A DNA stretch of 64,000 nucleotides from Thermasporomyces composti (GTDB taxonomy: Bacteria; Actinomycetota; Actinomycetes; Propionibacteriales; Actinopolymorphaceae): NCBI RefSeq assembly GCF_003386795.1, contig NZ_QTUC01000001.1, forward strand, positions 2,976,001-3,040,000. Reading direction: 5' to 3'. The position numbers and the translations under genes were made by a program. Within the stretch, counting starts at the first letter, position 1, and every line of letters starts with the position of its first letter. Shown piece after piece: positions 35,917 to 45,657 of this stretch. Below the pieces are notes generated by a model that saw only the letters and a list, made by a program, of their open reading frames with translations, ran no database searches and was not told where the DNA came from.

Positions 35917-37326
35917 TCAGACGACGAGGACGGGCCGCTTGGCGGCGTGGGTGGTCGGTGGACTGTACGCGGACCACGCGGCCGCGAGCCGGTGGACGGC
36001 TTCGGTGAGCTTCGCCTGGGAGGCTCGGTAGTGCAGGCGGATGTACTGGTCGCTGCGGCCGGTGACGTCGAGGCCGGAGCCGGGGAGGATGGCGACTTTG
36101 TGGCGGAGGGCGGTCTGGGCGAAGGACGAGCCGTCGCCGTACGGCAGTCGCACCCACAGGCACTGCCCGCCGGTGACGGTCGGGACCTCCCAGTCCGGGA
36201 GCTTCGTCGCGAGCAGGGAACGCAGGTGGTCGTGCCGAGCCTTGAGCGTCTGGTGCAGAGCTGGGTCATCGAGGAACGGCAGCAGCTGGACCGCGGCCAG
36301 CTGCGTGGGCACGTCGCCGCCGAGGTCGTGGACCGCCCGGAGGCGGGCGAGCCGGTTGATCAGCGGCGTGGACGCTCGAACCCAACCGATGCGCAGGCCG
36401 CCCCAGATGCTCTTGCTGAGTGAGCCGACCGAGATCACCGAGTCGCCGTACGCCGCGATCGGCGCCGGCACCTGCTCACCGGGGAAGCGAAGGTCCGCCG
36501 GCACCTCGTCCTCGATCAGCGGAACGTCGGAGCTCGCGAGCCGTTGCCGAGCGAGCGTCGGGAGCACGGATCCGGTGGGGTTGTGGTACGTCGGGATGAC
36601 GTAGGCGAGCGCGGGACGCCGTTCACGGACCGTGGCCTCCAGCCCGTCCAGCCCGACCGGTAGGCCGCGGGGGACGGCGCCATGCCTCCGGAACACCTCC
36701 AGCGCGCCGGGATACGTCGGTGCCTCGACGAGCACCTGGTCGCCCGGTGAGAGGAGCGCGTGGGCGAGCAGGGAGAGGGCCTGCTGACCGCCGTTGGTGA
36801 CCAGGATCTGGTCGGGCGTCGTCGGCGCGCCGCGACTGGTGTACCGCTCCGCCAGCGCCGCTCGTAACGACGGATGACCGTACGGGTAGTAGCCGAGGTC
36901 GTCCTGGATCCGACCGAGCTCGGGGGCGATCCGCTGGAACGCCTCCGCCACGAAGCTCGGAGGCTCGTCGGGCGCCGCGCACACGGCGTGGAGGACGTCG
37001 TCGGGCCTCTCCAAGGAGTCGACGAAGAAGGGATCGATGGGTGCGTCCTTCGCTCGCGCGCCGTTGGGCTCACCGGCGACGCGGGTGCCGCTGCCTTGTC
37101 GCCGCGTGATCCGTCCTTCCGCGCGGAGGAGGTCGTAGGCCGCCACGACGGTCGTCCGTCCGACTGCGAGGGCGGCGGCGAGCGCGCGGTCGGGCGGGAG
37201 GAGCTCGCCGGGCGGCAGTTCGCCGTCGTCGATCAGCTGTCGCAACCGTGACGCGAGCAGCACGTACAGGGGCCCGCGCCCGGACGACCAGCGGCCCAAC
37301 CGATCGGCCAACTCAATTGGTCTCAT
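35917..37326 (-). CDS. MocR/PdxR-family regulator (GntR DNA-binding + aminotransferase fold)
   Basis: This 469-residue fusion has an N-terminal winged helix (1-80: SRLRQLIDDGELPPGELLPPDRALAAALAVGRTTVVAAYDLLRAEG) joined to a fold-type I aminotransferase domain. The PLP-Lys is visible in VGSLSKSIWGGLRIGW, with IPTYHNPTGSVLP (Asn-Pro) and IEDEVPADL in place. Such proteins sense PLP or amino-compound adducts. The ATG at 37326 sits inside an inverted repeat, so it probably controls its own translation or transcription together with the divergent aminotransferase gene. Confidence 0.9.
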   Translation of the reverse strand: MRPIELADRLGRWSSGRGPLYVLLASRLRQLIDDGELPPGELLPPDRALAAALAVGRTTVVAAYDLLRAEGRITRRQGSGTRVAGEPNGARAKDAPIDPFFVDSLERPDDVLHAVCAAPDEPPSFVAEAFQRIAPELGRIQDDLGYYPYGHPSLRAALAERYTSRGAPTTPDQILVTNGGQQALSLLAHALLSPGDQVLVEAPTYPGALEVFRRHGAVPRGLPVGLDGLEATVRERRPALAYVIPTYHNPTGSVLPTLARQRLASSDVPLIEDEVPADLRFPGEQVPAPIAAYGDSVISVGSLSKSIWGGLRIGWVRASTPLINRLARLRAVHDLGGDVPTQLAAVQLLPFLDDPALHQTLKARHDHLRSLLATKLPDWEVPTVTGGQCLWVRLPYGDGSSFAQTALRHKVAILPGSGLDVTGRSDQYIRLHYRASQAKLTEAVHRLAAAWSAYSPPTTHAAKRPVLVV

Positions 37327-37338
37327 TTGCAGACCAAT
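37316..37338. promoter_or_regulatory. MocR operator overlapping its own start codon
   Basis: The exact inverted repeat ATTGGTCT - 7 nt - AGACCAAT (37316-37323 and 37331-37338) surrounds the start codon of the MocR gene (37324-37326). A third half-site ATTGG follows at about 37345. It lies between the two divergent PLP-enzyme-fold genes, as MocR operators usually do. Confidence 0.65.
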
Positions 37339-37389
37339 AGTGCCCGATTGGCACTCCTCTCGGTCGAGACCGCCCAGGACCATGGCGGT

Positions 37390-38505
37390 ATGCCGACGTT
37401 CTCGCCGCACGAGATCCTGACGTTGATCGACCAACAGCCCCGGTACGAGCTGGGCGACAGTATCGGCCCGAGCCTCCGGCTCGCCGACCTGCTGAGCCCC
37501 GAGCTGGCTGACCTCGAGCTGGGCTACGGGACCTGCGCGGGTGACGCCGAGCTGCGGAGAGCGATCGCCGAGCGGTACGGCGTCGGCCCGGACGACGTCG
37601 TCGTCACCGTCGGCGGGGTGCACGGGGTCTTCCTGCTCTCGTACCTGCTCGTGGAGCCCGGTGCTCAGGTCGTCATGACCGCGCCGCTGTTCCCGATCAC
37701 GCGCACCATCGTCGAGTCACTCGGTGCGGACGTGCGTGTCGTCCCCCTGACGTTCGACGAGGGGTACCGACTCACCGCCGACGCGGTTCGTGCGCACCTG
37801 ACGCCCGACACGAGGCTGGTCAGCCTCACCACACCACAGAACCCGTCTGGTGTCGCGATACCGCTGTCGACGCTGCGAGAGGTCGCCCACGCGATGGCCG
37901 AGATCTGTCCGACCGCCTCCCTGCTGGTCGATGACACCTATCGGACGGCTGTGTACGGCGACGCCCCGCTCGCGCACCCCGCCGTGAGCCTGGGGCCGAG
38001 AGTCGTGTCGGTGGCGTCGGTGTCGAAGTGCCACGGCGCGGCGGGACTGCGGATCGGATGGGTCGTGACGACGGACGCTGAGCTGGTGGCCGCGTTGATC
38101 ATGGCGAAGGCCAAGACGGTCATCTCCCACTCGCCGGTGTCCGAGGCGCTGGCGCTCCGGCTGTTCGCGCGTGAGGACGAGATCCTCGCCGAGCGGCGTT
38201 CGTGGCTCGCGGAAAACCTCGCGATGACCGAGGACTGGGTCCGGGCCAACAGCGACCTGGTCGAGTGGGTCCGCCCGGATGCCGGCGCCACGTGCGCGAT
38301 TCGACTGGGCCCCGCCGTCGACCTCGACCGGTTTCGCCAGGAGACCGCTGAGCTGGGCGCTCACCTCGCGCACGGCGAGTGGTTCGACGACGTGCCGAAC
38401 GTCTCCTACCTGGGTTTCGGCTTCCTTCCCCCGGCTGACCTGAAGGGTGCGCTCGACGCGCTTCGGCGCGCTCTCCTCGCGTCCTGTGTGCGCCGCGCCG
38501 GATAG
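37390..38505 (+). CDS. Class I/II pyridoxal-phosphate aminotransferase
   Basis: This 371-residue fold-type I enzyme has ADLELGYGTCAGDAELRRAIAERYG, GGVHGVFLLSYLLVEPG, TTPQNPSGVAI (substrate Asn-Pro), LLVDDTYRTAVYGD (PLP-ring Asp, Tyr) and VASVSKCHGAAGLRIGW with the PLP Lys. It resembles aspartate/kynurenine-type transaminases; the amino donor is unknown. The ATG at 37390 gives the usual family N-terminus. It is divergent from the MocR regulator, its likely controller. Confidence 0.88.
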   Translation: MPTFSPHEILTLIDQQPRYELGDSIGPSLRLADLLSPELADLELGYGTCAGDAELRRAIAERYGVGPDDVVVTVGGVHGVFLLSYLLVEPGAQVVMTAPLFPITRTIVESLGADVRVVPLTFDEGYRLTADAVRAHLTPDTRLVSLTTPQNPSGVAIPLSTLREVAHAMAEICPTASLLVDDTYRTAVYGDAPLAHPAVSLGPRVVSVASVSKCHGAAGLRIGWVVTTDAELVAALIMAKAKTVISHSPVSEALALRLFAREDEILAERRSWLAENLAMTEDWVRANSDLVEWVRPDAGATCAIRLGPAVDLDRFRQETAELGAHLAHGEWFDDVPNVSYLGFGFLPPADLKGALDALRRALLASCVRRAG

Positions 38506-38764
38506 CGTCGTCGCTGGCCCTCGCAGCGTACCGGTGGGCGGGAGGGGCCAGCCCTTGCCAGCCGCGACCGGCTTCGCGGTGGGCGTCGGTCGGCGGTCAC
38601 GCCCACGAGCGCGCCCGGAGGGGCGGCTCACCGGCGATCGGGCTCCGACGTCGGCGCCTGATCGGAGCTCGCCGTCGGACCTGGGACACTTCGGTCGATC
38701 TGGCAAAAGCCCAGATCAGCGCAGTGCTAGGCGGACGTCGACGGGCTGTGGCACCATCCGGAGC

Positions 38765-39214
38765 GTGGCTCGTAACTCCGCTGAGGCGCAGCGTCTTCGC
38801 GATCTCAAGCTGCTGCGTCGGGTTCGCGACAGGATCGACCGGGAATACGCCCAGCCGCTCAATGTCGAGGAGCTGGCTCGCGGTGTGGGTATGTCCGCCG
38901 GTCACCTCAGCCGACTGTTCCGGGCTGCTTACGGAGAGTCACCTTACAGCTACCTCATGACCCGGCGCATCGAGCGTGCGATGGCGCTCCTGCAGCGGGG
39001 TGACATGAGCGTCACGGAGGTCTGCTTCGCGGTGGGCTGCTCGTCGCTGGGCACTTTCAGCACCCGCTTCACCGAGCTGGTCGGGGTGCCGCCCAGCGTC
39101 TACCAGCGGCAGGTCGCGGGCACGGCGGCCGGGCTACCGCCGTGCGTGGCCAAGAAGGTGACCCGACCGATCAGGAATCGAGAAGCGCGGGCCACACGGC
39201 CGTCGTTAGCGTGA
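38765..39214 (+). CDS. Short AraC-type regulator
   Basis: This 149-residue protein is almost only the AraC DNA-binding domain: RRVRDRIDREYAQPLNVEELARGVGMSAGHLSRLFRAAYGESPYSYLMTRRIERAMALL, then a second helix-turn-helix ending GTFSTRFTELVGVPPS. A basic tail CVAKKVTRPIRNREA follows. It lacks a sensing domain, so a partner protein or direct DNA competition may regulate it. The VOC gene begins 4 nt after its stop, so they form one transcript. The GTG has CGGAG upstream. 38506-38764 holds no recognisable gene. Confidence 0.85.
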   Translation: MARNSAEAQRLRDLKLLRRVRDRIDREYAQPLNVEELARGVGMSAGHLSRLFRAAYGESPYSYLMTRRIERAMALLQRGDMSVTEVCFAVGCSSLGTFSTRFTELVGVPPSVYQRQVAGTAAGLPPCVAKKVTRPIRNREARATRPSLA

Positions 39215-39218
39215 CGCC

Positions 39219-39629
39219 ATGGACGTCATCATTCACACAACCTTCCTGCCACACGACGACCCCGAGGCGTCCCTCGCCTTCTACCGTGACGCCCTCGGCT
39301 TCGAAGTTCGCAAGCAGGTCGAATTCAACGGGCTGCAGTGGAACACGGTCGGACCGCCCGGTCAGCCCGAGGTGAACATCGTCTTGCACCCGCCGGGCGC
39401 TGACCCCGGCGTCACCGACGAGGAACGCCGCGTCATCACCGAGATGATGGCCAAGGGCACCTACGCCAGCATCATGCTGGCGACGAAGGACCTGGACGCC
39501 GTCTTCGAGCGGGTGCAGGCCAGCGGCGCGGAGGTCATGCAGGAGCCGACCGAGCAGCCGTGGGGCGCCCGCGACTGCGCGTTCCGCGACCCTGCCGGGA
39601 ACATGGTCCGGATCCAGGAGCTTCGGTGA
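39219..39629 (+). CDS. VOC-family protein (glyoxalase-like)
   Basis: This 136-residue VOC protein has HTTFLPHDDPEASLAFYRDALGFEV at the start, TYASIMLATKDLDAVFERVQASGAEVMQEPTEQPWG in the second module and FRDPAGNMVRIQEL at the end. AraC/VOC pairs of this kind recur in streptomycetes and often respond to reactive small molecules. The stop overlaps the following gene's GTG by 4 nt. Confidence 0.87.
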   Translation: MDVIIHTTFLPHDDPEASLAFYRDALGFEVRKQVEFNGLQWNTVGPPGQPEVNIVLHPPGADPGVTDEERRVITEMMAKGTYASIMLATKDLDAVFERVQASGAEVMQEPTEQPWGARDCAFRDPAGNMVRIQELR

Positions 39630-40096
39630 CGCAGGCCGAGACCGAGGTCATGCCTCCTCGCTCCCGCGAGCAGCGGCGACGCGACACCGAGCGCCGGCTC
39701 GCCGGTGATGTCGACGTCTGGGTCGCCAGTGCCTCCCCGGACGGCACGCCGTACCTGGTGCCGCTGTCGTTCGACTGGGACGGTGAGGCGCTGCTGTTGG
39801 CCACGCCGGGGGACAGCCCGACCGGGCGGAACCTCGCCGCCACTCGGGTCGCCCGGTTGGCGCTGGGCGAGACCCGCGACGTGACCATCATCGAGGGCGA
39901 CGTCGAGGTTCTCGAGATCGACGCACTGCCGCGGGAACAGGGGGACCGGTTCGCCGAGCGCACCGGCTTCGACCCACGCACCCTTGCCACGCCGTACCGG
40001 TGGTTTCGCGTCTTCCCACGCCGCATCCAGGCCTGGCGTGAGGAGAACGAGCTCTCCGGCCGCACGCTGATGCGGGACGGGCGCTGGCTGGTCTGA
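39626..40096 (+). CDS. Pyridoxamine-phosphate-oxidase-like flavin-binding protein
   Basis: This 156-residue split-barrel protein has DVDVWVASASPDGTPYLVPLSFDWDGEALLLATPGD, then ARLALGETRDVTIIEGDVEVLE and a C-terminal PYRWFRVFPRRIQAWRE. This family binds FMN or F420; the activity here is not predictable. It is translationally coupled to the VOC gene (GTGA overlap) and ends the AraC-VOC-flavin unit before the terminator at 40101. Confidence 0.83.
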   Translation: MTQAETEVMPPRSREQRRRDTERRLAGDVDVWVASASPDGTPYLVPLSFDWDGEALLLATPGDSPTGRNLAATRVARLALGETRDVTIIEGDVEVLEIDALPREQGDRFAERTGFDPRTLATPYRWFRVFPRRIQAWREENELSGRTLMRDGRWLV

Positions 40097-40100
40097 GACG

Positions 40101-40132
40101 TGTCGCCCGGTCGTCGCACCGGCCGGGCGACA
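40101..40132 (+). terminator. Terminator after AraC-VOC-flavin unit
   Basis: A 10-bp stem, TGTCGCCCGG (40101-40110) with CCGGGCGACA (40123-40132), starts a few bases after the stop codon at 40096. It separates this unit from the UvrA-like gene that follows, though read-through is possible. Confidence 0.65.
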
Positions 40133-40267
40133 CATGCCAGAAAGGACGTCAACCCCACAAGGAATCGGCACAGACGAGCAGGAGCCCTGCTCGAACGACC
40201 CGGACGAGCTGGCGACCGCGACGACACCACGGCCGCGGCCCATCCGATCGCGAGGTGACCCAACAGC

Positions 40268-42643
<2,376 letters not shown>

Positions 42644-42736
42644 TGCGACGTCCCGGGGCCGGTCGCCGAGCGAGCGATTCCAAACGAGTGACCGGCCCCG
42701 ACCTGCCCGTCCACGACGTGGTGGCGGCCGGGCAGC

Positions 42737-42945
42737 ATGAAGCACCTCGTCACGTTCCAGCCGTCGATCGGCTGGATCAACCACAGGAGATCTACGTGGC
42801 GCGGGGCGCCGACCGGGTGCGGACCGACCCGACGTCAACGATGGTGCGCTGGGTCCCGCTGTCCGAGGCGGTCCACATGATCGACGAAGGATGAGATCAT
42901 CGGCGCGGCGACCGTGGTGGCGATCTACCGCGCGCTCACGCTGTG
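42737..42945 (+). pseudogene. Remnant of a Nudix hydrolase gene
   Basis: Three frames in order give MKHLVTFQPSIGWINH, then PQEIYVARGADRV with MVRWVPLSEAVHMIDEG, then DEIIGAATVVAIYRALTL with a stop. Joined, they match the C-terminal half of ADP-ribose-pyrophosphatase-type Nudix proteins. The Nudix box itself is missing and there are frameshifts near 42785 and 42890. The gene is dead. The rest of 42644-42999 holds only this and the terminator below. Confidence 0.7.
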
Positions 42946-42949
42946 ACCG

Positions 42950-42987
42950 GGACGTGGCGGCGTGATGTGGTGCCCGCCGCCACGTCC
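42950..42987. terminator. Bidirectional terminator hairpin
   Basis: A 12-bp stem, GGACGTGGCGGC (42950-42961) with GCCGCCACGTCC (42976-42987), and a 14-nt loop lie just past the minus-strand DUF4185 gene's stop codon and the Nudix remnant. Confidence 0.75.
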
Positions 42988-42999
42988 GGCGAATGACCG

Positions 43000-44583
43000 C
43001 TACCGCAGCCGCAGCGAGACGTCGTCCACCTGAACCCAGGCGTCGGCGCCGTTGCCCCAGAAGCCGGCGAAGATCTCGATGTTCGTCGAGTTTCCGGGGT
43101 TGAAGTCCACCGTGACCTCGGTGTAGTCGGGCAGGTACCCGAACGTGGTCTGCGCGATCGTGCCGTGCTGGCTCCGCACGCCGAGAGCCCCCGCGGGCGG
43201 GAGACGCTCGGATGACCGCAGCCAGGCCGTCAGGCGGTAGTTGCGCCGCGGCGCCACCACGACCGGTTGAGTGAGCGCGTTCCAGCCTTGCGCCGCGCGG
43301 ACGTAGCCGTTGTTCTTACCGGAGCGGGAGAGCTGCCCGTCGCGGTCGATCCCGCCCTGACCACTCACGTACCACGGCACCCGGACCTGGTGGTCGGGTT
43401 GCTCCTCGAAGCCCGGGTCGCTGAGCAGGTTGTCGGTGTCGACGTCCCGGTCGAGCCGCGTGCGCATGAGGTAGACGTTGTAGGGCGGCCACCACGACAT
43501 GGCGAAGTAGAGGTCCGGTTCGCCGGAAGCGGCCGACCACGGGTGCATGAAGGGCGCGTAGAGACCGGGGTACTCGCCATCGGGGCCACCGCGGACGACC
43601 ACGCGCTGGCCGCTCCACGGGCCGGTGAGCGAGCGAGCCTCCCGCATGACGATGGCGGCGCGGTACTCGTCCAGGTACATCATGACCCACCGGTCGAGGT
43701 AGGCGTTGTAGAGCACCGAGAGCTCGCCCGACGGCGCGGCGACGACGGGAATGGCGTCGGCCTCGTGGCGCGTCCAGGTGGCGCCGTTCCAGTACCGCCA
43801 GGCCGCCATGTCGAGGACCTTGCCCTCTGGCACTCGAGCCAGTCGGATGTCGTAGAAGCGTCCGCTTCCCGTCCCGAACAAGTAGACGTAGCCGTCGTGC
43901 CGGAGCAGGGAGCCGATCTGGAAGTAGCGGTCCCACCGTGGGGCGGAGTTCTCCCAGCGGACGTCGCTCTTCGTCCAGGTCTCGCCGTTGTCGTCGGAGT
44001 AGGCGATGCCGCCGTAGTTCGTGTTCCACGGGCCCCAGTGGTTCTGGGAGAAGTAGTGCAGGTACTGGCGGCCGCCGACGCTCACCCCGGAGTTCGGGAT
44101 CACGGTGATCTCGTCGTGGTCGACCTTCTTCGAGGCGAGGAGCTCCTTGGCGTGACCGGGCTGGTCGACCACCATGTCGTCGAAGTGCATGCCGTCGGCC
44201 AGGTTCCGGTCAGAGGACCGCGCGAGCGTGTTGGAGCGCCAGTCCTCGCCGAACTGGCCGCCTCCGACGTGGCCTTTGCCGAAGGTGTCGCCGAACGCCA
44301 TGAGGATCTGGCCCGACCCGTTGTCCCACATCACGCCGAGGTCGGTGCCCATGACCTGGTAGCGGGTGTCGGTCTCGTTGATGGAGTCGTATCCGGTGAG
44401 CTTCGCCACCATCTCGGCGAGGCTGGGGCCCGGGACGGTCGGCCCTGGCGCCTGCATGGTCGAGACCCCCTCAGCGGGCTTGGGTCGGGGACGTGTGCGC
44501 GTGGCCGCCGTGGCGTCGCGCGTGGGGAGGGCGGCCAACGGAGCGGCCAACGCGGCGGCGGTGAGGAGAGCCCTGCGATGCAT
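43000..44583 (-). CDS. Exported DUF4185 propeller protein with carbohydrate-binding tail
   Basis: This 527-residue exported protein has a signal peptide (MHRRALLTAAALAAPLAALP). DUF4185 (about 60-380) is a five-bladed propeller related to GH43-type folds: YQVMGTDLGVMWDNGSGQILMAFGDTFG, PNSGVSVGGRQYLHYFSQNHWGPW, SDDNGETWTKSD and MYLDEYRAAIVMREARSLTGPWSG. The C-terminal 140 residues form a jelly-roll carbohydrate-binding-like domain (LLSDPGFEEQPDHQVRVPWY onwards). A glycan-active role is inferred. The ATG at 44583 is used because GGAG is 8 nt upstream; an earlier GTG is too close to it. A LacI-type palindrome lies 24 bp before the start. Confidence 0.82.
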   Translation of the reverse strand: MHRRALLTAAALAAPLAALPTRDATAATRTRPRPKPAEGVSTMQAPGPTVPGPSLAEMVAKLTGYDSINETDTRYQVMGTDLGVMWDNGSGQILMAFGDTFGKGHVGGGQFGEDWRSNTLARSSDRNLADGMHFDDMVVDQPGHAKELLASKKVDHDEITVIPNSGVSVGGRQYLHYFSQNHWGPWNTNYGGIAYSDDNGETWTKSDVRWENSAPRWDRYFQIGSLLRHDGYVYLFGTGSGRFYDIRLARVPEGKVLDMAAWRYWNGATWTRHEADAIPVVAAPSGELSVLYNAYLDRWVMMYLDEYRAAIVMREARSLTGPWSGQRVVVRGGPDGEYPGLYAPFMHPWSAASGEPDLYFAMSWWPPYNVYLMRTRLDRDVDTDNLLSDPGFEEQPDHQVRVPWYVSGQGGIDRDGQLSRSGKNNGYVRAAQGWNALTQPVVVAPRRNYRLTAWLRSSERLPPAGALGVRSQHGTIAQTTFGYLPDYTEVTVDFNPGNSTNIEIFAGFWGNGADAWVQVDDVSLRLR

Positions 44584-44606
44584 GGCCACAGCTCCTTCGA
44601 CGGTTG

Positions 44607-44618
44607 GAAATCGATTTC
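44607..44618 (-). promoter_or_regulatory. LacI-family operator (GAAATCGATTTC)
   Basis: A perfect 12-bp palindrome with the CG centre typical of LacI-family operators sits between the promoter side and the ribosome site of the DUF4185 gene. No LacI-type regulator is encoded in this window, so the controller would be elsewhere. Confidence 0.6.
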
Positions 44619-44815
44619 TGGCCAGCTGCGAACGCGAGGCTAGGAAGTGGCCAGCGGCGGGTCAACCGAATCCACGTCGCTGACCGCAGGTGGACGGCTG
44701 CGCGAGCATCGTGAGCGGACGGGCAAGTCGTCGTGCGCTGACGAGCTCGACGAGCCGGACGAGTGAGCTCGAGGCCGTAAGGTCGGGAAGCGCCAGTCGC
44801 GTCGAGAGGAGTGAG

Positions 44816-45553
44816 ATGCCCCAGCTGCGACGAGTCCTGATCAAGCTCAGCGGTCAGGCGGTGGCCGGTCCTCAGGGATCCGGGTTCAGCCCTGAGGCGC
44901 TCGACCATCTGGCCCGCGAGGTGCTCGCGGCACGGGAGGTCGGGACGCAGGTCGCCATCGTCGTCGGCGGTGGCAACATCTTCCGGGGATCGTCCGCTGA
45001 GGCGTGGGGCATCGACCGGGTCGAGGCCGACAACATCGGCATGCTCGCGACGGTCATCAACGCGATCCTCCTGCGTGGGCGGCTGAGCGTCGTGAGTGAC
45101 TACGACGTTCGCGTCATGACCGCCGTGCCGATCAGCGCAGTCGCGGAGCCCTTCATCCGCCTGCGCGCGATCAGGCACCTCGAGAAGGGCAGGATCGTCA
45201 TCCTGGCGGGTGGGATCGGCCAGCCGTTCGTCACCACGGACTACCCGGCGGTGCAGCGGGCGGCGGAGATCGAGGCCGAGGCGATCCTCATCGCCAAGCA
45301 CGGAACGGACGGGGTCTACGACCGGGATCCCAACACGCAACCCGAGGCACGTCGCTACCGCTTCCTCACCTACGACGACGCGCTCACGCAGGGCCTGCGT
45401 GTCATGGACCAGGCGGCCTTCGTCCTCGCCCGGGACCAGAGGATCCCGCTGCACGTCTTCGACATCGAGAGGGAAGGCGTCATCGCCGGCATCTGCCGGG
45501 GCGAGGAGCACGGGACGCGCATCGCCGCGGATGTCGAGACGGCATGGGCATGA
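44816..45553 (+). CDS. UMP kinase (PyrH-like) paralogue
   Basis: This 245-residue amino-acid-kinase-fold protein follows PyrH closely: VLIKLSGQAVAG (phosphate loop; PyrH usually has SGEAL), VVGGGNIFRG, MLATVINAILL, VAEPFIRLRAIRHLEKGRIVILAGG, TTDYPAVQRAAEIEAEAILIAKHGTDGVYDRDP and GLRVMDQAAFVLARD. The reaction would be UMP plus ATP to UDP. It stands alone, away from the rpsB-tsf-frr genes that normally accompany pyrH, so it is probably a second copy. GAGAGGA precedes the ATG. Confidence 0.85.
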   Translation: MPQLRRVLIKLSGQAVAGPQGSGFSPEALDHLAREVLAAREVGTQVAIVVGGGNIFRGSSAEAWGIDRVEADNIGMLATVINAILLRGRLSVVSDYDVRVMTAVPISAVAEPFIRLRAIRHLEKGRIVILAGGIGQPFVTTDYPAVQRAAEIEAEAILIAKHGTDGVYDRDPNTQPEARRYRFLTYDDALTQGLRVMDQAAFVLARDQRIPLHVFDIEREGVIAGICRGEEHGTRIAADVETAWA

Positions 45554-45657
45554 GGCATGCCAGCCAGTGGGCCTCGTGACGCCGCGTCCACCGCAGCCCA
45601 GCCACCGGGTCATCAGGGCGGCACGTGACGTCCAGGTCGTCGGCGGCCACGGCCGCC

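Noticed and set aside
45642-45657. GGCGGCC-AC-GGCCGCC dyad directly after desD as a terminator
   Set aside because: The loop is too small for a confident hairpin call and it abuts the stop codon; left out as a separate feature.
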